NCBI GenBank assembly: GCA_030248135.1
Contig: JASANC010002890.1
Coordinates: 107,041-171,040, forward strand
Length of the DNA: 64,000 bases
Direction of reading: 5' to 3'
DNA from: Theristus sp. LFF4_11
Taxonomy: Eukaryota > Nematoda > Chromadorea > Monhysterida > Xyalidae
Position numbers and translations under genes: made by a program. Under the pieces are notes generated by a model, which searched no databases, had not been told where the DNA came from, and saw only the letters and a list, made by a program, of their open reading frames with translations. This document shows, one piece after another, positions 12,101 through 22,528 of the stretch (positions are counted from its first letter, which is position 1; every line of letters begins with the position of its first letter).

Positions 12101-14683
12101 GAGGCTTGTTTACAGGGGTTTAGTAAAGTTTCCGCCAATCGGTAAAAAACTTGGCGGCAGTGAGAAACTCAAACAGAGTTAGCTTAGCACCACTTTTTAT
12201 CAAATGCCAATACGGCTAAAAAACCCACGAGACAAAAACCGCAAGCAAAACTGACGTCGGCGGCAGAATGATCGGTTGCTCGTGTTCGTCTGGGCGTTGT
12301 TGCTCGTGCGTGCCGGGTGCCTGTGCGTTTGCGTGCTGCGCCATCGAATGCCGCTGTGCTTGTGCCGCAGCCGAGATCAGCGACACTGCGGTCATGACGA
12401 TCGTTGGGTCGTGCGGCTGGTTGCCGCTGCACGGCATGCCGTCTGGTGGAGAACAAAGAAACGGTTGGCAAGAGAACATGCTTGCAAAAATACGGCCTCA
12501 GAATGTTTGTTTAATTTAAAGGAATGCACGCATGCTCCGGTATGCGTGAAAAGAAATGACGGGGACGCAAAACGCGCACACTTTTTAACAAAACAACAAA
12601 GGTTCATCCGCTGATAGCAGCACCAGTCATTAAGTAAAAAAAGCCACGTCAAAGTGCGTTGCAAACGAGCGCCGCGCCGCTCTGCAATTGGTTTTTTTAA
12701 GTGGAGGAGGGGGGGAGGGTGAGCGAGTCGTTTTCGGATTCAGGCACAACATACACACACGGTCATGTTGTAGATTAGTGCGCGAATTTCGAAGCTGGTT
12801 TCATTTCTTGAGTAAAATGACAAGTGCAAAAACGGTCGCCAGTATAATAAAGTAAGAAAAATCTCTCAAAAGTGCACCTTGACCGATGCTGGCCATGGCC
12901 GCCCGATCCAAGCTGGCGAGCGTCATGCCGGCTGCCGCTCGATGCTGATTGGCTGAATTTGAACTGGTGCCCGCCGACTGTGACTGCCGCTGAGTGTGGG
13001 CATGTTCGGTTGCATCGTGCACTGTGGTTGTCGCTTCGTGTGCTAGGTCGACTGAAGACGTATCGTCAGTTTGCTCCGTGTCACCGCGAATCAGGCGCAG
13101 CATCGACGCAACGCCTAAAAAATGGACGGACGGTTCAAAATAGTTGGTTCCAAAAAGTTTTGTACAAAATTTGTAGTCCATTAGTGGTAAACCAATGAGC
13201 CCTGAATGCAATCAAGAAACATCACAGCTTCGGTTTTCACGCAAACTGATTCACAATGTCTGCTCTTCAACATTATGTGAAAAAACCTTTTTTTTTTTGA
13301 TTCATGACTTTATTCAGACGTTCAGTGGTGTGTAGCACTATTGGACTGCTGAGTTTTATAAAACTGGCGCCAGCAGCTTCTCTAATCTTACGCTCTAATG
13401 TGCTCTCATAAACCAGCAACAGTCCACAAGGAAGCAGCGGATGGCGAGTGCGAACCGACCGTCGATGCGTTTCTTCGAGCGTCTCTCCCGCCATTCGTCC
13501 TCGAGCTCCATCGCCATTCGCCGCGCGTGCGTCGGCACCGGACTCAACTGCAGATGTCTGCCCCCCACAGCGGCATCGTCGCCGCGCCCGCCGCCGCCCC
13601 GTCGATTGTTGACCGTTCGCGAACGAGCGCCGTTCAGCGGCGCAGCAACGTTGACGCGCAACGGCTGGCTCGTCGGAATCGAATCGTTGGTGCTGTTTCG
13701 ATGATCGGTGCCGGACGATGACGGTCCACTTTGGAAGCCGGCGTAGCCGTGTCGGTTGTCAACGGTCGGTTTGTCGCTTACATTCGCAGCGCTGTTGATT
13801 GAAACGAACGGCGGCAACGCGCCCGCCGCAGTCGCACCGCGCCTATTGTGACCGTTTCGAACGGAGTTTGCGCCGGTGGTGCTGCTCGCAGCAGCGAAGT
13901 CCAACGATTTCTCGGACTCGACCACTCCGTTGGCGGACACGAAACTGACAGCGGCATTCGACCATGACTGACGACGATTGCTGACGACAGGACTCGGCGA
14001 ACTGGCGTTTGCGGTGGTGGTGGTGCGAGCGGTTGCTGCTGCTATTAGCGACGTGCTGACTGCGTGCTGCGCCGTCGTCGCCTGGCTTGACGTGGACGCC
14101 GCTGCGAACTCGACCGAGTCAACTGCGTCACCCTGCAGCAACGAACATTTGTTCTGCAATGCAACTGGATGTGCTGGGCTGGAAAAGTGGCAGTGTTTCC
14201 ACCTGGGAATAGATGGGCACATGCGCACATGGCATGAGCGAAACTGGAGACGGAGAGTGCATTTCATTCAAGCAAACAAGCATTTATTCACCACAACGCG
14301 ATTTTTATTCACGCTTCGGCTTCGCCTGTCAGTTTTTGTTCGTGGGTTGCGAAATGAAGGAATTGGACTGACACCGTGAGTGCGTGCTGGATACTTTTTG
14401 CGGTTTCACCCGGTAAACAAAGACCGGACTGGCGGGCGGGCTCATGTGTTCGACAAGAAGAGCCACCCCACACCGACCAGGCAGTAAACTTTCAAGAATT
14501 CAAGCTTACTTGGTTTGAAATCGAAGTCGATGCTATCATTGGTTCATCAAATTCGCCGTTGACAAGTGAAGCAGCAGCGACGGCATCGCCAACGTGTTCA
14601 CTGCTGCTGCACGTGGTCGCATTCTGACTGCTCGAACTTGTAGACGCCCTCATTGTAAACTCATCATTCAATTGCATTTGCAT
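9131..14683 (-). CDS. mep-1: MEP-1-like C2H2 zinc-finger protein, 11 exons
   Basis: In C. elegans and Drosophila, MEP-1 partners the Mi-2 nucleosome remodeller and a histone deacetylase to repress transcription. Predicted exons: 14683-14510, 14153-13460, 13114-12884, 12442-12256, 11884-11635, 11219-11095, 10707-10602, 10347-10193, 9892-9664, 9517-9301, 9198-9131. All phases agree and give about 811 residues (the C. elegans protein is of similar size). The first ~430 residues are low-complexity Ser/Thr/Ala/Asn. Eight zinc fingers follow: HRCKRCKNRF...HLKDRH, CPFCDKRF...HIAKKHH, a CNRCYK...HKC finger (C2HC), CFECTP...HRAKFH, CNDCNRKF...HKKMAH, CHFCDDFF...HERIH split exactly across an intron, CNICDYRA...HRRDEH and CCICQQKM...HTLDQH. 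A GGFIPP segment and HGGYLTSE support MEP-1 over a generic finger protein. The start was chosen as the first ATG of the exon ending in a strong GTAAGC donor. Confidence 0.75.
9543..9608. repeat. Decayed palindromic MITE (GGCATTCATGAAG family)
   Basis: A ~60-bp imperfect inverted repeat in a MEP-1-like intron, with gcattcatgaag at the left and a mirrored catgaatgc at the right. It is related to the intact copies at 35376-35452 and 48346-48432. The flanking duplication is no longer clear. Confidence 0.45.
10986..11065. repeat. Short tandem duplication with CCAAT boxes
   Basis: The phrase GCAAGTAGCCAATCAGC followed by an (a/c)cgtgcttg tail occurs twice in a row just downstream of MEP-1-like exon 6, within the intron. 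It ends in a short CTTG run. Confidence 0.5.
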
Positions 14684-15092
14684 TATCTTTCTCTTGTGCT
14701 TGTTCTGTCTGCTTGTCTTTGTTCTGGATGGGGCCACGAAATTTTTTAGACTTTAATTTTTTTCAATTGGGTTTTTAAACATTTTTTAATTAAAAAAACG
14801 AATTTTTGCTATCAAAATTGTACTTTCATCTGAAAAGACTTCAAACTAGGGTTCGAAAAAAAAGTGAAAATCCCAATTTTTTTCTTCGAACATTTTTTTT
14901 AAATTTTTTAATTAAAAAAAATTCAAAATGCCGGAGGAAAATCCTATGGTCGACAAAAATAGGTGCATTCGAACCGCGCTGACGCGCTGAATTCGAACAT
15001 GGCACGTTTAGAATGAAATAAAGCTGTTTTAAGTCTTAAAATTGATAAAAACTTTCATGAAAATTATCCTCCGACGCCAATTTGGACCAGTA

Positions 15093-15285
15093 CCGTGGGC
15101 GGGGGGGGGGTGGGGGGGTAGCCCCCCCCCAGGGCACCCGAGCCCGTCGGGTGGGGGGGGGGGGGGGGGGGGGGGGCACCGTGCCACCCCCCCCCCCCCC
15201 CCCCTGAAACCGGGCACCCCCCATCCTCCCCCCCCCCGAAACTTTCGCCGACCCCCCCCCCCCCACCCCCCCCATGAAATTTTGT
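15093..15285. repeat. Poly-G/poly-C low-complexity block 1
   Basis: The left half has G runs of roughly 8 to 20 and the right half C runs of similar size, making an imperfect G/C palindrome. Both strands could fold into G-quadruplex or i-motif structures. Homopolymer lengths in assemblies are unreliable, so exact run lengths should not be trusted. Confidence 0.85.
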
Positions 15286-16232
15286 CTGGCGGACATAGAG
15301 ATGTCAAGAAAAAAAAAATTTTCTATTTTTTTTCTTTTTTTAAAAAAAAAAAAATTTTTTTTAAATTTTTTTTTTTTAAAATGAAAGTTGTTCAGAATTT
15401 TTCAGGGAGTCCGAATATCACCATCTGAGGAGCCACCGACTTACCATATGACCCCCACTCATATGGGAGGAGGGTGAAAATTTCAGACTTGGTTTCGGCG
15501 ACCCCATTTTCCCACCGACGACATTACGTCTCGTGTTTTGCCTCTCAATTCACCTCAAATAACATGGAAACAAGTTCCACAACAAACCGGTGTGATCACG
15601 CTGACGACACGAGGCGAAACAGCAACGAGCAACCAACGAAGTTACGCTTGCAGTGGCAGACAGTGCAATTTCCACCTTTCGAGATCCTGAAAAACGATGC
15701 GTAAATGTGAGTTCTCTGCTTCTATCTCACCTTAGCGACATCGGAATTTGTTGAACTAGCCTTTGCGACGCTCAAGTACTTCAATGCGCGAGTCGATCAT
15801 CACTCACCAAGGCTGAAAACAGTCGATAAATCAATCCAGAATACCACCTGCAGCGTTGAAGACTAAGTGACAAGGTAAAGTCAAAGAAAATTTTTGTTGA
15901 ACTTTCGAAAAATTATGCCAAAAACGGCATTTTCAGGGCACATTAAAGAATTTTCTGATGAATTCATTAAAGAAATGCTCATTTTTTTTTACTTTTTTTT
16001 TTAAAAAAAAATTAAAAAAAAAATTTTTTTTTGACCCTTACATCTCTAGGCGGACACCCCCCCCCAAAATTTTCTGCACACCCTAAAATTTTTTTCGAAA
16101 ATCATGATTTTTTGTCTATAAAGTCCATAATATAAGCTGAATATATGATAACTTGACCATCTTCATTGTAATTTCAACGATTTTGCAGCAAAATTTAGCG
16201 TTTTTCCTTCAAAATTTAAGCGAAAAATTATC

Positions 16233-16800
16233 ATGGGGGGGGGTGGGGGGGGGGGGTGGGCCCCCCCCCAGAAAATTTTGTAAAAATGCACCCCCCCCCC
16301 ATGGGACCCCCCTGGGGTGGGGGGTCCACCCCCCCCCCTCAGCCGAAAATCCTGCCCGTGCACGGGCAGATACCCGTGTACCCCCCTCCCCCCTTTACCT
16401 CGACACGGGTACTAGACTCCCCCCACCCCCCTCCGCGAGAAAACACGGGATCGCACCCCCCCTCACGGTGGTCAATCTCTTCTCAATTTTTTCCAAAAAT
16501 ACCGTAATTTTTGCATTTTTCTTGACGTTTGTGTCTGTCCCTGCACATATTTTGTTGTTTCTGACCAAACAAGCAGCTTGTTTGCACAAAATATTCTGTA
16601 TTTTACAAGAATTTCTGTGTTTTTCTTAGGCAAAAATTTGGTATTACCCGTGCGATCCCGTGCACCCCCCTCACGAAATTTTTCTGCCAGTGCACCCCCC
16701 CCTCAGGAAAATTTGCTGCCCGTGCACCCCCCCTCACCGAGAAGGCACCTGACCCCCCCTCTAAAATTAGGCAAACACCCCCCCCCTCACCCGAGGTCCC
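16233..16800. repeat. Poly-C/poly-G block 2 with tandem GTGCACCCCCC units
   Basis: A second homopolymer-rich block. After a G-run/C-run head it contains several degenerate units of about 35-40 bp built from CCGTGCACCCCCC followed by a ctcangaaattt-like AT segment. Related caccccccaaaattt phrases recur at 18490-18780, 24420-24830 and 24920, so this is probably a dispersed repeat and not a unique sequence. Confidence 0.7.
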
Positions 16801-17157
16801 GCTTTCGCTACTGATTTATGGCATAATTTTTTGAAAGTTCAAACCAAATTTTCTTCCCAACTTCTTTGTGTGCTTAGGTACATGTCATTATTTGGTCATT
16901 TTGACCGACGTACTCCATGTTTTTCGATTTGGATGACTTCTAGAGTCAATTTTTAGCGTTGAAATGACTTAACTGAATTGAAATATCGTTTCAGAAATCG
17001 TTTTCTTGCAACTTAGAACATGTTTTTTCAGTCGGTAGGCCATGAGATGAACATGATATTTTGTTGATTGGCGTATGTTATAGGTCTACAATGGAGTTGT
17101 GCGATATATTGTTAAACAATTGGAGCGGAGATGTTGGTTAATACCACATCACACGAC

Positions 17158-17908
17158 CAGGGTTTTTTTTGACGCAAAATCGTGCGTCATGGACGAAAAA
17201 TAATTTGGGCTGACGCAAAAAAATTCTGCCGTTTGCGTCAGCTGACGCAAACAAATTTCGAGGACGTCATAAGGCCATTTTTGGGTTATTTATGCACTGA
17301 TTGAAAATTTTCCTGCGCCTTCGGCGCAGATCACGGACTTCTCATAATTTTGTCTGACAATGCATACATATCATGCAAATGTGATGGATGACATGGTCAG
17401 CTGATTCATCGTTTGTTTTCAATATTGTTGTTCAGTGTTATGTTGACGGTTCGATGTAACAACACAGTGGCGTATATTGTTGATTTGACCGTTTATAGGT
17501 TCACCTAGCTTCTATCCTGAGCTAGCTTCTACCTAGCTGCACCTTTTGTTTGCTCCGTTCTGTTTCTAATCTGAACTGAACAAGTCTGAACAGGTGTCGT
17601 CATAGAAGCTCTACAGATCTAAAAATCAAGTCTAGAAACTGAAAAGCCATTACAAAAAGTCTAGGCCCCGTAAAGCTTTGTTTCTGCGCAGCAGGGGTTG
17701 TCAAATGCCAAAATCACCTTGTTGTTTGACCACAGGCGTCAAAAGCGATACTGTTAGTGATGAATGGCGCAAAAAATTTTGCTTCTTTATCGTTATTTGT
17801 TCGATTTAGATTGGTATCATATTGACGCAAGAAAATTTGTGCTGACGCAAAGATTTTCGACCGTTTGCGTCAATTGACGCAAGAAAAACTTGACGAAAAA
17901 AAACCCTG
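17158..17908. mobile_element. Non-autonomous hAT-like DNA transposon (751 bp)
   Basis: The element starts CAGGGTTTTTTTTGACG and ends in its inverted complement (cgaaaaaaaaccctg). It is flanked on both sides by a perfect 8-bp direct repeat, CACACGAC (17150-17157 and 17909-17916). CAGGG termini and 8-bp target duplications are hallmarks of the hAT superfamily. Subterminal regions carry many TGACGCAAA/TTTGCGTCA motifs in both orientations, as expected of transposase-binding repeats. No transposase frame is present, so it must be mobilised in trans. Confidence 0.85.
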
Positions 17909-18524
17909 CACACGACCGTTTTTCAGATACCCGATAACATGGCCACATGTTAAAGCTTGCGTGCTGAGCTAAACTAACGTGTTAAACTTGCGTCTGTCAG
18001 TTGCCCGCAACGTGATCGCGAAATCATGGTACGTGTTTTCGATACGATGATTTGAAGAGTGGGCTCTCGCCATGTGGCAGATAGCATAGCTGGTTGAACC
18101 TGAAAGTAAGTGTCTTGGGGGGGGGGGGCGACCGGGTCGACAGGGGTTGCCGACTTAGCAACAGCAAACAGGAATTTTTGAACACAGTCAAATTTTGGTA
18201 ATTTTCTAAAGAGGAACAACTAAGAACGGTTCAATATTCAAGTACACGTCGACGAAAAATTGTCCTGTTTTACTGTTGAAAATGCAACTTTCCCTCTATG
18301 AAATGGACATAATTTCAATAAAACACGATTTTCGCTCTTATAGTTTTCCGGATCGTTCTGAAAATAGTCTAGATGAACTCAGCTCGACGAGACGCTTCGA
18401 ACAAACCTAACTTGTAAAAAAAAATTTTTTTTTTAAATTTTTTTTTTAATTTAAAAAAAAAATCCGGATTTTTTTTTCCCCTAACCCTAGGCCGGCCCCC
18501 CCCCCAAAAAATTTTCGAATCTAT

Positions 18525-18650
18525 TACCGGATCGACCTAGTACCGGATCGACCGTCCTAGAAAATTGCCAGGTACCGGATTGACCTGTACCGGATCGACC
18601 GGCACCGGATCGACCGTACCGGATCGACCGGTACCGGATCGACCTACAGC
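18525..18650. repeat. Minisatellite of GTACCGGATCGACC-type units
   Basis: About eight degenerate 14-16-bp units built on TACCGGATCGACC, separated by short spacers, lie between two C-run blocks. Confidence 0.75.
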
Positions 18651-19194
18651 CCATTATTTTGCTGTTTTTATAGCTTTTTAGCGTTTTAGCTATCTATCTA
18701 TCAAATTTCAAAATTTTGACCGGCCCCCCCCAAAGTCACATGCCCCCCCCGCGGCCCCCCCCAAAATTTTCCAGCTATCTATCTATCTAGAAAATAAGAA
18801 GTAGGTGATTTTTTGATGTTGGTGGCTGGGAGCAAAAATAAAGAGAACGTGAGCGTAGTTTATTTAGAAGTAAAAGTGAATAATTATTTAATGGAGAAAA
18901 GAGGGGGTTGGGAGTAGGTGAATTATCTAAAAATGCGGGAGACGCATATAAAAGGAGGAATATGGCCTTGTGTAAGCAGTGAAAGACTTGGCTCGACAAC
19001 GCTTTTCAAGTCTCTGATGTGGTACACACGGATACAAGTACATAAGAGTCATATTTTTGCGCCGCGTTTGTTGTTTAAAAGCTTGCTGAAAAGCGTAAAA
19101 ACTTTGAAGTTATCTAGATATTTTTCTATTGTCCTCTTCAGTTTAGTCTAAAATCACATCATGTGCGAAATTCTGTACAGCATGGCCGAATAAA

Positions 19195-19410
19195 TGAGGC
19201 AGTCCATCAAGGCGGGATTAGTCGCTGACTAGGAGTTGTCTTTTTCAAAAATGCCAACATAATTTCCAATCATGTGTGCAAGGGAGAAAGAATGAACAGA
19301 ATAATACGGATAATCCATTAGTTTAAAAAAACGCGTCAAATTTGGCATACAATTTGGTTTCTGAACTTCTTTTTCTTTCATTCAAAATTCGCGCGCTCCT
19401 TGCACCCTGA
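19195..19410. repeat. Repeat D, copy within composite core
   Basis: The segment from gtccatcaaggcgggatta to ctttcattcaaaattcgcgcg recurs with substitutions at about 22988-23190. It shows that the core of composite copy 1 contains sequence that also exists outside it. Confidence 0.6.
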
Positions 19411-20044
19411 AAAAAGCTGCCATGTTTAATCGGCTATACTGTAAATTCTGTGCAAAAAAAACAGAAATATCAGAGATTGCAAAACATTGCTGCATGTAGC
19501 TTTATCGTTGTTGCTAACGTACGCACCGCTGTGCATACAGCAGCACCAGTGCAAAAAGTGTTGTCTTCCGTTGATTTTCACCCTTTTTACCAAACTCTTG
19601 TGACAGGATAAACCGGTGAGTCATTGCCACAGAAGGAGACCTTGCGTTCCCAATGCCTCTGCGATACACTTTGTGCAAACCAGTGTCAGCGATCTAAAGT
19701 CTGATCGTTATTTTAGTGGTTTTAGAGGTCGCTAAATGCTAGAAAAAAGCAAATGTGAAAGTTTCATTTGTCTACAATGTACGAGGGTTGCCACTTGCAA
19801 CCGGACTAAAGAATAAACGGCGCAAAAATATGACTCTTATGTACTTGTATCCGTGTGTACCACATCAGAGACTTGAAAAGCGTTGTCGAGCCAAGTCTTT
19901 CACTGCTTACACAAGGCCATATTCCTCCTTTTATATGCGTCTCCCGCATTTTTAGATAATATTCTGACTTTTACATAAGCCCCAAAGGTCGGACCAAAAT
20001 TACAATACGTTATTCACACATTCTTCTAAACCCCGGACAACTCA

Positions 20045-21826
20045 GGTTTTTCATTTTTCGTTTTTAGGCCAATTTCGTCTATGCTATTTCTACGGCCGAT
20101 TCGCCCAAAATCATCACGATTCAGTTCCTAGAATTGCTCACATAAGAAAACTGACCCAAAAGCCGTGATCGGCGCAATGAATTACCATGGAAAACACCAA
20201 TTTCTTGTTTTTCATTTCTGGACCGGTTTCACTAAATCCCAGGGCCGATTCGCCCGAAATCGTCACGATTCGGTATCTAGGGTTGCTCACATGAAAAAAC
20301 TAACACAAAATCCGTGATCAATGTATTTAATTACCATGGAAAACACCGTTTTTTTTTGTTTTTCATTTCTGGACCGATTTCGCCGATTTCCACGGCCGAT
20401 TCGCCCGAAATCGTCACGATTCAGTATCTAGAGTTGCTCACATAAAAAACTAACCCAAAATCCGTGACCAGTGCATTGGATTACCATGGAAAACGCCGTT
20501 TTCTTGTTTTTCATTTCTGGACCGATTTCGCTAAAGTCCACGGCCGATTCGCCCGAAATCGTTACGATTCGGAATCTAGAGTTGCTCACAGGAAAAAAAA
20601 CTATCACAAAATTCGTGATCAGCGCATTGAATTACCCTGGAAAACACCCTTTTCTTATTTTTCGTTTCTGGACCGATTTCGCCAATTTCCACAGCCGATT
20701 CGCCGAAAATCGTCACGATTCAGCATCTAGAGTAGCTCACGTAAGAAAACTAACCCAATATCCGTGATCAGCGCATTGAACTACCCTGGAAAACACCCTT
20801 TTCTTGTTTTTCGTTTCTGGACCGATTTCGCCGATTTCCACGGCCGATTCGCCCGACATCGTCACGATTCAACATCTAGAGTTGCTCACGTAAAAAAACT
20901 AACCCAAAATTCGTGATCAGCGCATTGAATTACCCTGGAAAACACCCTTTTCTTGTTTTTCGTTTCTGGACCGATTTCGCCAATTTCGACGGCCGATTCG
21001 CCCGAAATCGTCACGATTCAGTATCTAGAGTTGCACACGTAAGAAAACTAACCCAAAATCCGTGATCAGCGCATTGAATCACCCTGGAAAACACCCTTTT
21101 CTTGTTTTTCGTTTCTGGACCGATTTCGCCAATTTCGACGGCCGATTCGCCCGAAATCGTCACGATTCGGGATCTAGAGTTGCTCACATAAGAAAACTAA
21201 CCCAAAATCCGTGATCAGCGCATTGAATTACACTGGAAAACATAGTTTTCTTGTTTTTCATTTCTGGACCGATTTCGCCGATTTCCACGGCCGATTCGCC
21301 GGAAATCGTCACGATTAAGCATCTAGAGTTGCTCACGTAAGAAAACTAACCCAAAATCCGTGATCAGCGCACTGAATTACCCTGGAAATCACCCTTTTCT
21401 TGTTTTTCGTTTCTGGACCGATTTCGCCAATTTACACGGCCGATTCGCCCGAAATCGTCACGATTCAGCATCTAGAGTTGCTCACGTAAGAAAACTAACC
21501 CAATATCCGTGATCAGCGCATTGAATTACCCTGGAAAACACCCTTTTCTTGTTTTTCGTTTCTGGACCGATTTCGCCAATTTCCACGGCCGATTCGCCCG
21601 AAATCGTCACGATTCAGCATCTAGAGTTGCTCACATAAAAAAGCTAACCCAAAATTCGTGATCAGCGCATTGAATTACCCTGGAAAACACCCTTTTCTTG
21701 TTTTTCGTTTCTGGACCGATTTCGCCAATTTCCACGGCCGATTCGCCCGAAATCGTCACGATTCAGCATCTAGAGTTGCTCACGTAAAAAAACTAACCCA
21801 AAATCCGTGATCAGCGCATTGAATTC
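20045..21826. repeat. ~150-bp minisatellite array 1 (about 12 units)
   Basis: Tandem units of about 150 bp share cgtgatcagcgcattgaat, a taccctggaaaacaccc block, cgtttctggaccgatttcg, ggccgattcgcccgaaatcg and catctagagttgctcac. Units near the junction with the core are the most diverged. Units toward the distal end are nearly identical. Confidence 0.9.
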
Positions 21827-22528
21827 CTACGGACTAGACCTTTTCCTATTATTTTTCGTTGCTCAGACAAAATTTGTAAGAGTGAAAAACTGATACCCAG
21901 TCAAAATGCTACGAACTTTCAAAAAATGCACAATTTTGACTTAAAAAAAGTGCCCGGGCAAAAAAATAAACTAAATTTTCAAAATCTACGGATGAAATTA
22001 CCCCAGGAAACATTTTTGTTGAACTGTGAAAGCGTCCCAGCTAAAAATTGAAAGGGCGAACACTTAAAACCAGGTGAAAACCCTCCGAACTTTTCAAATG
22101 CCCAATTTTTTACCCAAAAACAGGGTCTGGGTAAAAAATTAACCCAATTTTCAAAATCTCCGGATGGAATTACCCCAGGGAACATTTTTGTTCGACTGTG
22201 AAAGTGTTGCAGGTAAAAATTGAAAGGGCGAACACATGTTGATTACATATCTGAAAAAAAATACAAAGAGAAAGAAGTAACACTGTTTTCAGAATAGGTT
22301 TTTCGTGTCTACAGCGTATGAAAAGTAGTCGAATAAAATTTTTTTCGCGGCTCCAAGCACAACTTTGGGTGTTCGTTTCGTGTGCACAGAACCAAGTTTG
22401 TGGCTTATACTATGCTCGCTGCAGGGCAGCGAGAAAGTTTGAAAAACGCGCGCGAGGGGAAAACGGCTCATATTATGCGTGATGCGCTGTCCGCTCGCTG
22501 ACGCTCGCTCGCGCATCCGCATGATAAT

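Larger units (their letters stand above)
14684..17149. other. Intergenic DNA with C/G homopolymer blocks
   Basis: Beyond the start of the MEP-1-like gene the DNA is A/T-run rich and holds long poly-G and poly-C tracts, listed separately. The segment near 14920-15030 is repeated near 42385-42480: both have ccggaggaaaatc, then caaaaataggtgca, then a GC-rich gcgctgacgcg-like end. I see no exon. The poly-Gly and poly-Pro frames here are artefacts of the homopolymers. Confidence 0.5.
18922..22528 (+). mobile_element. Composite repeat, copy 1 (intergenic)
   Basis: The core is 18922-19960 (1039 bp), bounded by inverted arms 18922-19064 and 19818-19960 that begin ATTATCTAAAAATGCG. A tail follows: a short ATTCTGACTTTTACATAAG junction, a ~150-bp minisatellite (20045-21826), a second ~155-bp tandem repeat (about 21830-22240) and a GC-rich end with a gcgcatccgcatgataat terminus. 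The same order of parts occurs at 28866-32667 and, inverted, at 48561-52324, so the parts appear to move or duplicate together. The two outer ends are short inverted versions of each other (ATTATC...GATAAT). No transposase or Rep-helicase frame was found. Helentron-type elements can carry internal minisatellites, but I cannot show that this is one. Confidence 0.7.

Noticed and set aside
12801..13211. Apparent tail-anchored membrane protein (SYFIILATVFALVILLKK end)
   Set aside because: The hydrophobic end lies beyond a phase-matched donor at 12884 that joins cleanly to the next MEP-1-like exon, so it is read-through into intron.
15029..15307. Glycine- and proline-rich open frames on both strands
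   Set aside because: They are produced by G/C homopolymer runs, with frame set only by run length.
20464..20767. Open frames of about 90 codons in the satellite array
   Set aside because: They repeat with the ~150-bp unit and break at unit variants; no domain is seen.
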